From: Parus major
Lineage: Eukaryota > Chordata > Aves > Passeriformes > Paridae
Length of the DNA: 64,000 nucleotides
Assembly (NCBI RefSeq): GCF_001522545.3
Contig: NC_031796.1
Location: 1 to 64,000, forward strand
Direction of reading: 5' to 3'
Part shown: piece after piece, positions 48,216 through 61,034 of the stretch
Position numbering within the stretch: position 1 is the first letter of the stretch
Layout: each line of letters starts with the position of its first letter
Notes under the pieces: model-generated
What the model saw: the letters and a program-made list of their open reading frames with translations, nothing else
Databases searched by the model: none
Told to the model about the DNA's origin: nothing
Position numbers and translations under genes: made by a program

Positions 48216-50871
48216 TGGTGCATATTGTTTTCTGAGGCAGAAAAATACAAACTAAATAATCAGGAAGGACTTTTTATTAAAATAATTGTTTTCAGTATGA
48301 GACTGGGCTCCCTCTTCTCTCCTACTCTGTCTGGGGAACACTTTGCCCCTTTCCAGGCACATCTCATCCAGAGAGAGCAGTGGGAAGATCATGTGGCACG
48401 TGTCATTTTTTACCAGGCTGGAATTTATCAGGAATGCTGAGAACAAGATTTGCAACTCCCTCTCCTATGCTGGCATCGCTGCGGCAGGTTCCAGGGTTGG
48501 ACTCAGTACCGGCACCTGCAGCAGCAGTGCTGGCAGCTCCAGGATCCTCGTGGTGGGCTCTAGCCCCTGGAGCTGTTTGATTTATTTATTTTGAGGATTT
48601 TTTTCCCCTGTTTCGGGAGCACAATGGCAGTTAGGAGCCTCAACTCCAGACGCTGTGCCGTGCACACAGGGATGCTTCCGCAGGGATGCTGGGCTGGGCT
48701 GGAATCGGATCTGTCCCTAACAGCTTGACTGGCTTTGTGTGAGTCTTCCTCCTTTTCCAGATACCATTTTGATATGATTTTGATGGATTTAAACTATTGA
48801 TTTATATATAGCTCTTACAGTGGAGTGTGCAACTGCCAGTTGCTGTTAGAGCAGCAGCACATCCAATGCAGTCGGTTCGTGCCGCAGATTCCCCAGCATG
48901 CGTGGAAGCAGCCTCACCCACCCTTGGATTCTTTTGCCTTAAAAATTGCTTTGTCAGATCAGAGATCTTGAGAGATGTTTAGTCATGGTGTGGATTTTAA
49001 GGGCCTTTTAATTAAATAGGAAGCCAGAAATGTTGGGCTTCTGGCATTTTATTTTGTATGAAGCTTGTTATGTTTGCCTTTAATGAGAATACCTGGCAGG
49101 AGGTGCTGACAGAGGTGATGCCAGAGGTGCTGTGGGATTTACTGACATGAGATGTGCTGGTGCAGATGTATCTGGCTCCTGTTTGGAGCCCCCTCATACT
49201 AATTGTGGTGCTTTGTGCAGGGGATTTGTTTAGGAATGCTGAAGCCGTGAGATTTTCTTTGCCTGTCAGAACAGTCAGTTCAAAGAATCACGTTGTGTGT
49301 GTTGGGGAGGATTTGTTATGTCATTGCTTTAAATGGAGGACTGGTGGAATGGGGATGGGGAGAGGAGAGGAGAAGGAAGCAGCAGTGCTTCTCAGACCTG
49401 GCTACAGCAGGAGAGGCTGCTCTGCTGATCCTGTGACTGATCACGATCTTTGAGATCCCTTAATCTCTTTTTAAGTTTTTGAGAGAAAGAGTTAATAGCC
49501 ATGACTGTTTACTTTGTTCTTGCCACAGGATCAGGCTCTCAGAACCCTTGTCAGGTTTCTGACCTGTGTCCAGCATCTCGGATGGACAGATGCTGGACAC
49601 TGATTTCAAAATCAGACAGCAGCTTTCAAAAACTAAAATAATGTGTAAGAGTTAATGGAAAGATATAAGAGTTAATGTAGGGATTTTCTTAACACTGAGA
49701 TTTTTTAAAAGATCACAAAAATTTTTCTCCCTTTCATAGTGAGATGCAAGAGAATATGAATTACTGAGTCAATATTTACTGTATTATTCACTTCCCTTGT
49801 GGCATTTGACTGTTTTCTCTTTTGCATGAGAACTTCTGTAAAGCTCCTTTTTAAACAGGTTCATCTCAGTCTGTGCTGATCTTTATTTTAAATTAACACA
49901 GATAGCTGTGTTCTCTAGCAATGATTTCACAACTGATTTACTTCTGGTGACCTCTTTTAGCTGTTGCATTGAAGGATTTGTCAATAACTTTGGTGTTTCA
50001 CCACACTGGCAATCGTTACAGCAACTGAGTTGATTGAACTTCAGAAGTGATACTGTCCGCAGATGTTGTCTGAATAGTAGGTCGTGTCTATAAACAATGG
50101 CTATTGCTAAAGCAAATACTAACAGCTACCTAAAATCATGCATAAATAAAATAACTAGGAATGTTGTTGTGAAGACAGAGTCCTGATGTGCACACAGAGG
50201 TGGATGTAGATACAAGCACTTGGAAGATCAAAAAATGTGAGAATTAATATTCCCTTAGAAACAGCAATCTCCTCTTTTTTGCGTGTGCAGAGAGATAACT
50301 TCATAATTACGTGTGGTATTGTTCCCTGCTAACCTTGCCCCTCCACTGCCGGGAGCAGATTGTGCTCAACATTTTGATTTGTAGTGAAGAGAAAAGGAAT
50401 GAACTAGTTCAGTTATTCAGCTCTTAACTGTGGCTGTTCCTTTCCATCCTTGGTTTCCCCCAAGCTCTACCTTTGCTGCAGCCATATCAAGTGCAGCAGT
50501 GGTTGTGTGCTGACTGAAGATTTGATATCTGCTGAGTCATCTGGTTTATTTTTTCCTTTCTCACCCACTAATTGCGTTTTGGAAATTAATTTACCGTGAG
50601 CTTTCTTTCCCCCTTAATATGGTGTATAACTTGCAGGATGATCCATCCCAGACTCTCAACTCCTGTTCCCCTTCTCCAGCCCAGGGGCTTTGGCGGCCTC
50701 TTGTCACCATTTTGTGTCCCACCCTTGAGTGTTGGAACATTCTGGGGAGCAGGACCCCGCATCTGCTGCCCCCAGCCCCTCCCTTGGCTGTGGCTTGTTC
50801 TCAAGGCAGGGTTTGATACACCTAGGTAACTACAGCAGAGGTGTTGTCTTTCCACATGATCAAGGAGATTG

Positions 50872-50998
50872 ATTCATAGAATGAGAGATCTCCGGATGGG
50901 TTGGGTTGGAAGGGGCCTTAAAGTTCATCCAGTTCCACCCACCGAGCCCCATGTAGCTTGGTATCAAACACTTGCAAGGGTGATGAAACTTTCAGGGA
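50872..50998 (-). mobile_element. CR1 LINE fragment, about 125 bp
   Basis: Antisense tail: gattcatagaatgagagatctccggatgggttgggttggaaggggccttaaagttcatccagttccaccca. Decays after ccgagcccc. Confidence 0.8.
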
Positions 50999-52786
50999 GG
51001 GAGATTGTCTTTTGGTGATGATCATGTGTCTTGGGATAAATACAGGGGTTTATTCCTGATTTTAATACTGGGACCTTTTTGTCTTTTGAAATGTTTAGTC
51101 TTTACAATTATCTTGCATTTGGATTTATGTTCACAGCTCAAAAGGGTTTTTGTTTTATCTATGACTTAGAGGTTGTCTGTAGGGGCTCATAGCCAGGGTC
51201 CATTAGGGATGATGATGATAATGATATCCTTGTGCACAGCCATGGCCAAACCAACACTGGGTGTTACTAGCAAAAATGCAGCCAGGGCTCTTTAATGTTG
51301 TTGACTGTAGGAAGGTTCAGCGCAGCTAGTTCCAAGCAGGCGTCTCCGGGCTAATAAAAGCTCCTATTGACATATCCCAGTTGTAGTTGTATTTGCAGTG
51401 TGACATCCTTCTGGCAACCAGAATGCAAAAGGGAACTGGGCAAGTGTTGTGGTCTGTGGCGTCCTTGGCAACTGGCTTATCGGGAGGGGTGCAGCTCATT
51501 TAAAATCAGGATTCTGGGCTGCTGTAGCCAGATGACCTTCACATGCAACTGAACACCATTTCAAAGGTGACAGAAATGGCCTGGCTGGCTTCTGTTCAAG
51601 GTGCCTGAGCATTACTTCAGGAAAACTGAAAGCTGGGAGCATTTCAGCAAGGGAAGAGGGAACAGAAGACCCTTCCTGGCCTGGGCTGTGGTTCCTCTCT
51701 TTCTAGGGTTGGGGGTAGACCGAAATTTTTAGTTCCCATTTTTGTTCTGCTCCTCTGCTGCAATTCACAACTTCCCATCCAGAAGCCAGACACAGCTCAC
51801 ATGTAGCAGGAGTTGATAAAGTTGAATTATGGCATAACAGGCCCCTCCAGCAAATAACCTTTATAGAGCTATCCAGAGATACAAATATATCAAAATGCAA
51901 AATTGCTTTTAGTATCATCAGAACATCAATGCTAAATTGACTATTGAGTTTTTGAACAGCTATTTAAGAATTCAGTTATTTCAAAACTATTTTTAAAGAT
52001 TTTAAAAGCTTTGCCTTCCCCTGCCATAGGGGGTAAGAACTGCTAAAATACAGCCTGCATTTGAAATCCCTGAGTTTGTTTTTTCCCAGTCTGCAGAGCC
52101 GGGCTTCTTTTTGCTCTCGGCTCCCAGAGACTCCATGTACTCAAGCTCTATATTGATGGGTGTATCTGTTGTTTCTAATCTGGTCAGTTAATCAATGAAG
52201 AGCAGCCTGTAATTAATTGTATAATATTGTACACAATGTCCCACTCTGCATTTTACCCAGATGGATTTGGGATTTGTTAACTGTAGCTGCTTTCCTAAAC
52301 AGTTTCAAGAGGATGTAATAAGGAGTTTTGTTCTTCCCAGCCTTGCTGGTTTTCAGCAGACAAATAATTTTAAAGGGACACCGTTTAAAATTCCATATTT
52401 CAAATACTTTTTTTTCTTTTTTTTTTTCTGGATCTCTCTATTCCAATGCTTAATATTTTTATACTTTGGCATAACAGTCCAAAGTGAAGGAACTCTTTGA
52501 AGATGCACAGTTTGTTTTTTATTTCATTCAGATGTCTGTGGGATTAATAGGAGCAAGTATAACCTTCCTTCTATCCCGAGGACCTCATGGATTCCATTGC
52601 AGTGAGCTGGGGCAAAGGTGGAAGGAGCAGCAGAGTCAAGCAGCAATTTCCCCAGTATCAGTCTGCCAGAGGGACTTTTTGTCCTGCTGTTCCTTCCCAG
52701 ATAGGTGATGGGACTCAAGGAAAAGTTGCATCTGCCTGACCTGTCCACTATGATGTTCTACTTGTGCTGTTTTGGTTCTCATACAG

Positions 52787-52858
52787 ATGGAGGGAACGAG
52801 GAGCCACCAGACCGAAGACAGGCAAGTGTAGACTCCCGTCAGAGCCGAGCTGGGCAAG
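52787..52858 (+). CDS. Second coding exon, 72 bp, phase 1 to phase 1
   Basis: Acceptor GTGCTGTTTTGGTTCTCATACAG precedes 52787 and donor CAAG|GTAAAA follows 52858. Joined to the exon at 36431 it completes codon 23 as GAT and codes residues 23-46, an acidic then basic stretch: [11 protein letters not shown] (24-34), then S36, S39, R40, S42 and R43. R32-R33-Q-A-S36 is a basophilic kinase-type site (R at -3 and -4), and the following SRQSR repeats the theme. It ends with one base of codon 47. The length is a multiple of three and both ends are phase 1, so skipping it would keep the frame. The stop-free frame across both splice junctions is the main support. Confidence 0.75.
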
Positions 52859-55800
52859 GTAAAACCTGAGTGTTGTTCTGCCTCGGACACTTGTCTCATT
52901 TATTCACTTTTGATACCTCCCACTTGTTGTGTTTCTTGCCAAACTGTGTGACCTGACAGACTTTGTCCCCATCATTATTACCCAAACAGCTACCAACATA
53001 CTGAGATTCACAAATCTTTTTGAGTGGCTTTGGAGTGGCTGAAGGAGTTTAATCTAATGCCTGGTGCAGCACATGTGGAGCATGATGTCTCCGTAATGCA
53101 GCCAGAGGCACAGAGGGTTCTGCTGTTGGAGCTGGTGATGCTGGAATTCTTCAGCACATACCAGCCCAAACCAACATTCGGTTTCCAGGTTTCTACATGC
53201 CTTCCCCCTGATGTCAAAGGGGGAACCTGTCAGGTTCACCATAACCAGGTTATCCTTCCCCAAGCCCCGGGATGCAATGGAGCAGAACCCGTGTGTACCT
53301 GTCTGGGGGCTGAACAGCCCCACATTGCGTCTACTTTGGTTTGTTTCATCTCACAGGAAAATCACAAAAGGTCCAAGGAAGGAAGTACAAAAAACAGGGT
53401 TTATATTCTTTAAATAACAAACCAGCAGACTCTTTTGTTGAGTATCTGTCACTTCAGAGTAGGTTTAGTGGCTGGTTAACACCACAAAGAGCCCTATAAT
53501 GGGCATTTCTGTCCCTGACAGCAGCAGGTCTTAGATTTGTGCTGGCTTATGTGTCCTTTGAAGCAGCTTTACTTAGTTTTAAGCATTTTCTTATTTGTGA
53601 GGGTTGTGAAAATGCTGTATTCTCACACAGCTTTGAGACTGAACAGAATTTTTTGGAAGCAGGGCTCTAGTAGGTTCTATATGCATTAGCTTACTCTCTC
53701 GTTGGGATTGCAGAAATAATTTTTCTTTCATTTAGGCTCAGGCCTGTTGTTGTCATGGTGTCCTAATGACTTATTGTAGGGATGTTTTCTCCAGAGAATT
53801 GTCCTTTTTTGGCAGTATTCCAGTGTTGCCTGGGTGAGATGATTTTGAGTGATTGAACTGATCAAAATTGGGGGGATCAGAATTGGTAGTTAAAACCCTG
53901 AAGCTGTGAAGTGTCAATTGCTCTCTTCACATAGGATCTTTCAATTATTGTATTTAAATTCATTATTTTAAGTTTTATTGTTTTAAAGTAGAGTTAAAGT
54001 AAAATTAGGAAGGACCCATGTAATTTATCACTGTACAATATCCCATGGCAGCTTGCACACAAGGTGCAGTGCTTTGACGTTCAGGGAGAGTGACTGTTTT
54101 TTCCCACTCTGAGCGCAAAAGAAGTTGTTGCTGTGTAACTGTGTGCTAGAGGCTGAGCTTTGCTCTTCTGTGGGAACCTGGCATGTGTTTGGCTTGTGTC
54201 TAATGGCTTCTTGTCATGGGGCAGAGCAGCTCAGATGCAGCCGCTGCTGGGAGCTACCTGAATACATTCTATTCTCTCAAGTTCCTTTTAAACCCATCTA
54301 ATCTGGATCTCTGCTGCTATAGGAAAGGCATGTGTTTTGGGTTTTATTTTGCAAATCCTTGCCCAAGAATCACCAATCTGTACCTCTTCACTTTGATGAC
54401 TGCGACTGAAGGAACTGAAGTAACCAGCAAGAAGTTGCAGTGTGAGAGGGAATAAAAAGGGAACAGTTAAAAAAGCTTCCAAGTTCTTGAAGCAACAAAG
54501 TTCTGAGCTAAATATTTCCATTTGGATCAGTCAATGCAATTCTAGAGGCAGGCTTTCTGCAGCATGGAAGGAGAAGTCTCTGTGCTCAGTAGAAGCATTA
54601 TCTCTGACTTTTCGCAGCTCTGTGTCCATCTTGAAATCTGACTGCACATGATAATGGGTATTTTTCACGATGGTGGGTTAAGGAAATTTATTAATGTTGG
54701 TTAAAGCATCCAGCTGAAATGGGGCAGTTGCCTTCCTGCTGTCTGACCTTCCTCATTACCATGTGTGATTCCCGAGTATCTTCAAAGCTTCATCAGCAGG
54801 ACAAGTGGAAACAGCTGTAAGTTGTGCCAGGGGAGGTTTAGGTTGGAGGTTTTGGTTAGGTTTGTTTCGGAAAATGTTTTTCATTGAAAGAATTGTCAAG
54901 CCATGAAACAGACTGGCCAGGGCTGTGGTGGAGTCACCATCCTTGGAAGTGTTCCAAAAACATGTGGATGTGACACTTCAGGGCATGGTTTAGTGGTGAA
55001 CATAATGGTTATGCTGGGTTGATGGTTGGACTTGATGATCTTAAATTTTTTTTCCTATCTGAATGATTCTGTGATAATCATGTAAAACTCCAAGAAATAG
55101 TTTATTAGGTCAAATATACACTTTACAGTAACATTTCATTTAAATATATTATATAAGCAAACTGTTAAAGTTCTAGTTCAGCTATCAATGAGCCCTAATT
55201 CCAGGATTTGATAAGCCAAATGTTCTTTCTCATCAAAACAAATTTCAGACTGTTTCAGGGGTTTTGTTTGTGTGTTTGTTTATTCTGCCAAGGAGGAGAG
55301 AGAAATTTTGATATGCATGAAATGAAGGTAGTATCTTATGGATGTTTTGTGAGTTCACTGTTTTATTGTAAAGCACTTGAATTTTAAGAGGGAAAACTTT
55401 GCCAACCTATAATTACTTTTATTTCTATACAAGATACTGCCCTTGATTTTAAGTAGATTGATCAAAGACACTGGGAACTTACACCAGAATAACCAGTGAA
55501 ATGCACGTAGACTTGTCTTTCACAGACATTAAGCTGCAGGAGATGCCCATGACTTATAGTTCCCTAAAAGTTAGCCTGAGGCAATTGAAATTATTTTTAA
55601 GAATAAAACCTGTTGGTGGAAAATATTTTTTTTCATTCATGGTGCCAAATGTATTTTAAAAACCGATCATGAGTTGGCTTTTGGAATGCTAGTTTTGGCA
55701 GCGGTGGTGGTTTGTCTCCCCTGACACTCCCTCTGTCCCTGTGCCCTGTCCAGGCTGGCAGAGTCTGCAGAGAGCTCATGGTGAGTGATGAGCAAGGAGA

Positions 55801-56867
55801 GATTGAGTGGTGTTTTGAACTGTCAAAACCAGCGTAGGTGTGAAGGGTGTCAGTGCTTATTTGGCTTTCTTGTAAAGAGCGACACAAAACTTCTGAGAGA
55901 CATTCCTGAATGCTGGCACCAGGAATGGATGAATTTTCGCCACCAGTGCTGCAGCCTCCTAGAACCCTTCAGGATCTGGTTCAAGATTTTGACAGTTATT
56001 TCAGCATGTTTTTTCTGCTGATCTTAAGCAATATGTTGGGTTGTTCACATTGTACTTCCGCTACTGGGAATACAGCTCGTCCATTGTCTCCTCTGAAGTA
56101 CCATGCATTTGAGGCTCATACCCTTCTGTCTTATGCCCACTCTTGTCCATCTCCCTTTCTGTCCAGCAAACATTTTCTCTTTTAAACACACTCTCACAAG
56201 CTGCTGAGAACAGCACAGCTATCCATTGGAAATCCAGTGAGGAATGTCTTTATGGAGGGAAAACATCCATAGGTATCCAGGGCACAGCAATAAGAGCTAA
56301 AATTCATCTTGTAACAGTGTGACACAAGTCCTGCCTTCTCATATTATTGAAATATTAATGAAAAGTTAATGATAACAGGTTGGGTTGGTTTTGCATATGA
56401 ATTATTAGTTGTCTGGGTTAGGTTGTTCATCTTACTGACAAGAGTGGAGATCTAGGTGCCCTTGACCCCAGAGTTTCCATTATCTGCAGCTAATAGGAAG
56501 AACCTTACGGCTCCTGACTCTTGCTGATCTGAAGCACCTTCCCTTCACTGTTTATTAATATTGATTACAATTAGCAGCGAGTCATTTTACTGTTCTATCT
56601 TCACTTGTTCTCATGCTATTCCATGTATTCCATCGTGAAAATGGATGGGGGATGTGACCCCCACATAGACTTTGTGCATCTCTCAGGAGAGTTGGATGCT
56701 CTTTCAAATTTCTTCAAGGGATGTGTCATGAGTGTGCAAAGGGAACAAGCAGTTGGCAAGTCAGCTCTGTGCAGAGCTCCCTTCAGCCAGCCCTTTTGGA
56801 ATGATGGAAGCAGGATTCCTTCCCTTGCATTCTAACTAATTAATTTTTATTTTCCTCTTTCCATCAG
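52859..56867 (+). other. Intron, about 4 kb
   Basis: Lies between the second and third coding exons. It contains a sense CR1 fragment (54790) and a GC-richer block (53020-53340) that is open on both strands but has no recognisable product. Confidence 0.6.
54790..55077 (+). mobile_element. CR1 LINE fragment of a second subfamily, sense
   Basis: Sense copy: gcaggacaagtggaaacagctgtaagttgtgccaggggaggtttaggttgga, ttgtcaagccatgaaacagactggccaggg, ggtggagtcaccatccttggaagtgttccaaaaacatgtggatgtgacacttcagggcatggtttagtgg, ttgatggttggacttgatgatctt, tail gaatgattctgtgat. The 'caccatccttggaagtgtt...catggtttagtgg' block marks a different CR1 subfamily from the majority here. Confidence 0.92.
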
Positions 56868-57047
56868 GCACCTCCACAGAGAACGACTGTGCTTTTGAAC
56901 CCGACTACGCTATTCCGCCACTCCCAGTGACCGAAGGTATGCAGCACATTCGGATAATGGAGGGCATGTCCCGCTCCCTTCCATCCTCCCCCTTACTCAC
57001 ACATCAGTCTATCAGTGTTCGGCTCCAACCTGTGAAGAAGTTAACTG
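56868..57047 (+). CDS. Third coding exon, 180 bp, phase 1 to phase 1
   Basis: A strong acceptor (TTTTTATTTTCCTCTTTCCATCAG) precedes 56868 and a strong donor (ACTG|GTAAGG) follows 57047. In the frame carried over from the second exon it codes residues 47-106 without a stop. Visible pieces are an acidic stretch (E51, D53, E57, D59), a proline cluster (IPPLPV, 62-67), R82-S83-L84-P85-S86-S87-P88, and a basic end (R98, K103, K104). Such Ser/Pro/Arg-rich sequence is typical of disordered, phosphorylated N-termini of signalling or cytoskeletal regulators; that is inference. A second donor, GAAG|GTATGC after 56936, is also phase 1. Using it would drop 37 residues without changing frame. I do not recognise the protein. 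Confidence 0.8.
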
Positions 57048-58654
57048 GTAAGGACTTATATAAAGTTCGCTGGGGCTTTTAAGGTCCGTTGGTGCAAAAA
57101 TCTGTAAGAAAAAGCTTTGAACAGTTTCTGTATCGAAGTCATCCCCTTGTTTATTACAGCATCTGCTTCAGTCAAACCCGGGGATGGATTGGATTTTTGT
57201 GTTGAGAGAGAAATCTTTCTTTGCTGAAAAAGATCTCTCTGGTTTACAAATACTCTGTAGTTTTTGAGAAATTTCTATCAGAGTGTGTTTTAGTTCCACT
57301 TTGTGTTGCTGTTTTTGCACAGTGGCAGCATTACAGTGATTTTGAAGAAGTTAATGCTTAAATTTTGAATGTTGAGAGACCATCTGAGAAATTACAAACT
57401 TCTGTAGCAAAATTATTTGGTTCATGCATATTTTTAGATACTGCTTTGTTTATCTAACCTGTCAGGACGGTGGTATGAATACCTAGAGATGGTGCAGTAG
57501 TGTGATTTTCAAAAGCACATCCATATAAAAGCCTGGAAAAAAGTAATTTTACTCATAGCAGTTTTTGAGAAATTTGTTTCTTGCCTAAAATCTGACCCCC
57601 GCTCTGTGCCCAGCTTTATGGTCAGCCAAGGTCTTGTGCTTGTTCTGAGGGAAACTTCCAAAAAGAGTTTCTACCAAATATAATCTGATCTATGTGTACA
57701 AAAGGGAGCTTTGATGCACTTGGTGCCTTTTGTTTCCTCTGCCCTGTGGTGAAAAGAGAACTGGGAAAGGGTAGGGGGGAGAGATTCTGAGTTGTGACAG
57801 AGTCACAATTCTGCGATTGGGCAGGGCTGCTCTTTGGAGCCTATCACTAGTTCCTCAAAAGCCCTGGAATTCCAGCAGTAGCTGTTGCAGGTGGTAATTT
57901 AAAGAGAAGGATGGGGATTCCTACAAACCTCAGAGGTTGGGAGCTCTCCGGAGCCTGTGCTAAGAGCCACACTGCAGGTGTTCACCCAGTGAAAATGCAT
58001 ATTCCTCTGTCAGTGTGGTTGGGAAATGAAATGCCACGGAATCTAGACCTGAACAGGTTGGCTAGGAGCCAGGATGTCAATAAAACGCTGATAATTGTTA
58101 TTGCATGGAAGCAAGAGAAGAAATGTGTAGGCTTCCGGTTTTGTTCAGAGGTTTGTTTTGGGGCTGCACAAAACTCTTGGAAATGGATTGGGGAGGTGAC
58201 TACATCTGTTTTGTCACCACCTTGGATACTTTGCCTTCTCTGTCTGCTTTAAAAATCCTGTTCCAGCTGGACTTAGTCCCATACAACAGTCAAACCCCTG
58301 CTCGTGCTTTGCACGTCCTTGTCTCGATGACTCCAGTGACGCTCCCAATACAGTTAGAACTAGGGATGTGTTTCCATGCACCGATGAAGAAGATTTTTTT
58401 AAATTATTAGTTTAATTTACTGTTGATATTATAAAATGAAGGTGTTTATTTTGCATCCTCCTGAAATCATGGTAGGAATTTGTTTACTTTCATTAAGGTG
58501 ACATGGAAAGGAGCTGGAAGAGCAGTGCTTCTGCTCTTTGCAATTCACAGTATTTATCACATTTCCTCAGCTATTCCTTGTTGTCCGTCTTTTAGTACTA
58601 ATCTGAGAGATTTAAAAAGGGAAAATACTCCTCAGTGGCAGAAAAAATCATTAA

Positions 58655-58905
58655 AGCATGCAATATCCTGAGCTTGAAGGGACCCACAGGGGTCATCCAG
58701 TCCGGCCCCTGGCCCTGCACAGACCCCCAGCAATCCCACCCTGCCTGGGAGCAGCAGCCAAATGCAGCTGGAGCTCCAGCAGCCTTGGGGCTGTGCCCGT
58801 TCCCTGGGGAGCCTGGGCAGTGCCAGCACCCTCTGGGGGAAGAACCTTTCCCTAAATCCAGCCTGAGCCTGCCCTGGCCCAGCTCCAGCTGTTCCTTCAG
58901 GTGAG
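58655..58905 (-). mobile_element. CR1 LINE fragment of a further subfamily
   Basis: Antisense: cctgagcttgaagggacccacaggggtcatccagtccggcccctggccctgcacagacccccagcaatcccaccctg, ccctggggagcctgggcagtgccagcaccctctgggggaagaacctttccctaaatccagcctgagcctgccctggcccagctccagctgttcc. The 'gggacccacaggggtcatccagtc' and 'ccctctgggggaagaacc' words mark a CR1 subfamily different from the others. Confidence 0.88.
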
Positions 58906-59777
58906 AGAAGGTGGCTGTGGAATGAATGACCATTTACTATATGAGCAAATAAAACACTGGGGGTTTTTTTGCTAGGGGATATTGACTGGCAGTTGGTAAA
59001 GAACCTCCTCATTTTAATTCTTTAGTAAACTGCCGTGTTCTATAAAACAAAGAAAAATTGGTGTTAATACTAGGCTTGTGAAGACAGCTTCATAGCCTTT
59101 TGCTATTTTTTGATGTATTTCTGCCCAGTTTCACCCAATAACCCTCTCTGATTTTACAGAAGTCTTGTAAATGCTGTCACAACACACTGAAAACCGGGCA
59201 GAATTGATACATGACCTGATTCAAAAATCTGTGACTGTGGGAGCTTTTACATAAAACCAAGGCACCAGGAGCTGGACAGTGAGTGGCCAGAGAGGTTTCA
59301 CTAGCGCTTGCTGGCTGTGAAGATCCTTGTGGGTCCCTTCCTATTCAGCATATTTATTCCATGTTTCTATAAATCTGTGATGATTTCCTCCTGTGCTCTG
59401 TCTCATTCCACTGTCCAGTGGCTAATCATACACAGTAACAGCAGAGATTTCTGTTGGAAAAGGGATGAAGGTGATTTTGGAAAATTTGAGTTAGAATATT
59501 TTGTCCAGCTGACAGTTGCCACATGGATTTTTAAAACTGACTTTCAGAGCATGGAAGGTTGTTGAGAAATTATCCAAATGTCAGGGTTTTTCATGCTCTT
59601 TGCTTCACACAGACGTTTGTGTGAGACTACCCTATCTATTCCTGTCATAATTCTGTATCTGCAGAGCAGTTGGTGAGCAGATGGGACCCTCACCTTTATG
59701 GGACATAAAAATCTTATTCCTTAAACTTTATGGGTTTTTTACTAAAAATGTATATCCTAGGACCATTTAGTAGATAC

Positions 59778-60113
59778 TCAGAGCAGCCTTCTAGTATCTG
59801 AAGGAGCCTACAAGGAATCCAAAAAGGGACTTCCTGTTTGGAACTGGAGTGACAGGACAAGGGGAAATGGGTTCATTGTGCAAGAGGGGAGATTGAGGTT
59901 GGATATGTGGAAGAAATTCCTGGCTGTTTGGGTGGACAGGCCCTGGTACAGGGTGCCCAGAGTAGCTATGGCTGCCCCTGGATCCCTGGAGTGTCCCAGG
60001 CCAGGTTGGACAGGACTCGGATCAGCCTGGGATAGTGGGAGGTGTCCCTGCCATGGCAGGGGGATGGGCTTTAATGTCTTTTCCAACCCAAGCCGTTCCT
60101 TAATTCTATGATA
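59778..60113 (+). mobile_element. CR1 LINE fragment, about 335 bp, sense
   Basis: Sense copy: gacaggacaaggggaaatgggttcattgtgcaagaggggagattgaggttggatatgtggaagaaattcctggctg, ctggtacagggtgcccagag, tggatccctggagtgtcccaggccaggttggacagga, tccctgccatggcaggg, tail ttaattctatgataat. Confidence 0.92.
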
Positions 60114-61034
60114 ATATAATCTTTTAATGTTCTTAATCTGTCTAGTTTGTAACCAAGACAGCTTTTCATCCACAGAAAAGTTAAAATGTCCATTTTTGGT
60201 AAAAAGCCTCAGGAACGCATTCCACAGAGTGAGTTTTCTACCCAGAGGAACTAAGGTCACTCACTCACATGTTGGTATCTGGGTTTGCTGGGTATGAAGA
60301 CTTGGCTGGATTCAGAGGCTGATAAATATTCCACATGCGTGCAGTTTCCACTCTGCTGAGTAGACTGGTGATTAAGAAAAATTAAGATCATTGTGGCTCT
60401 AAGGGGTGAAGTAATAGTCAGCATAAGTAATAAGCTCTCCCCCTCTTGCCTGTGTCACCTCTTGTTTAGCACTGGCTGAAAACATACTTAAATCAGCATG
60501 TTCAACCTCAGTTTGTGTTATTTAATTTTTTTTGTAATTGTGAAGTTACATTTGCATTTATCGTAATCATGAAAATCATGTGAAAAATAATGTAATACAG
60601 AGAAAGAAAACTCCCCACCTTCCCAGCCCAGGATGAGTAATGGAAGACACCATTTTGGTTTGTGTCTGCAATAAAATTAGCACTTAAAAGTTACTGTGCT
60701 TGCTGCACCAACTTGCAACACCAACTGCTGTTGAAACAATGGGCTTAAATACTCTACTGTACATCAGGAATGTGTTATTGCTGACTCAAAGCCATAAGTG
60801 TGATGAAAATAATGCAGGTGCTCTGTATACCTGCCTTGAGGGCAGCAGTACTTTTCAGGAGGGTGCTTAGGGATGAATGTATGTAAGTGCTTTTGGGAAT
60901 CGGTGCCAAAAATACATGCATTAGGTTAATAAAGGAGATACTGGGCTGAAAGACTCAGCTGATGATGTTTTATTCCACTCCTATGGAACCCACCATGTGC
61001 AGAGGCTTTGCACAAAGCCCTGTGCTGCATCCCA

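Larger units (their letters stand above)
36498..52786 (+). other. Intron, about 16.3 kb
   Basis: Lies between two coding exons that join in phase 1. It holds CR1 fragments (38755, 41798, 42792, 45728, 46804, 47320, 50872), a polypyrimidine tract (44921), a decayed AT-rich repeat (48030-48215) and otherwise unremarkable AT-rich sequence. ORFs here, including the 245-codon one at 47229-47966, run through CR1 sequence or lack domains. Confidence 0.6.

Noticed and set aside
57318..57345. GCACAGTGGCAGCATTACAG, resembling the start of U4 snRNA
   Set aside because: Only about 18 bases are similar. The rest of U4, including its stems and Sm site, is absent.
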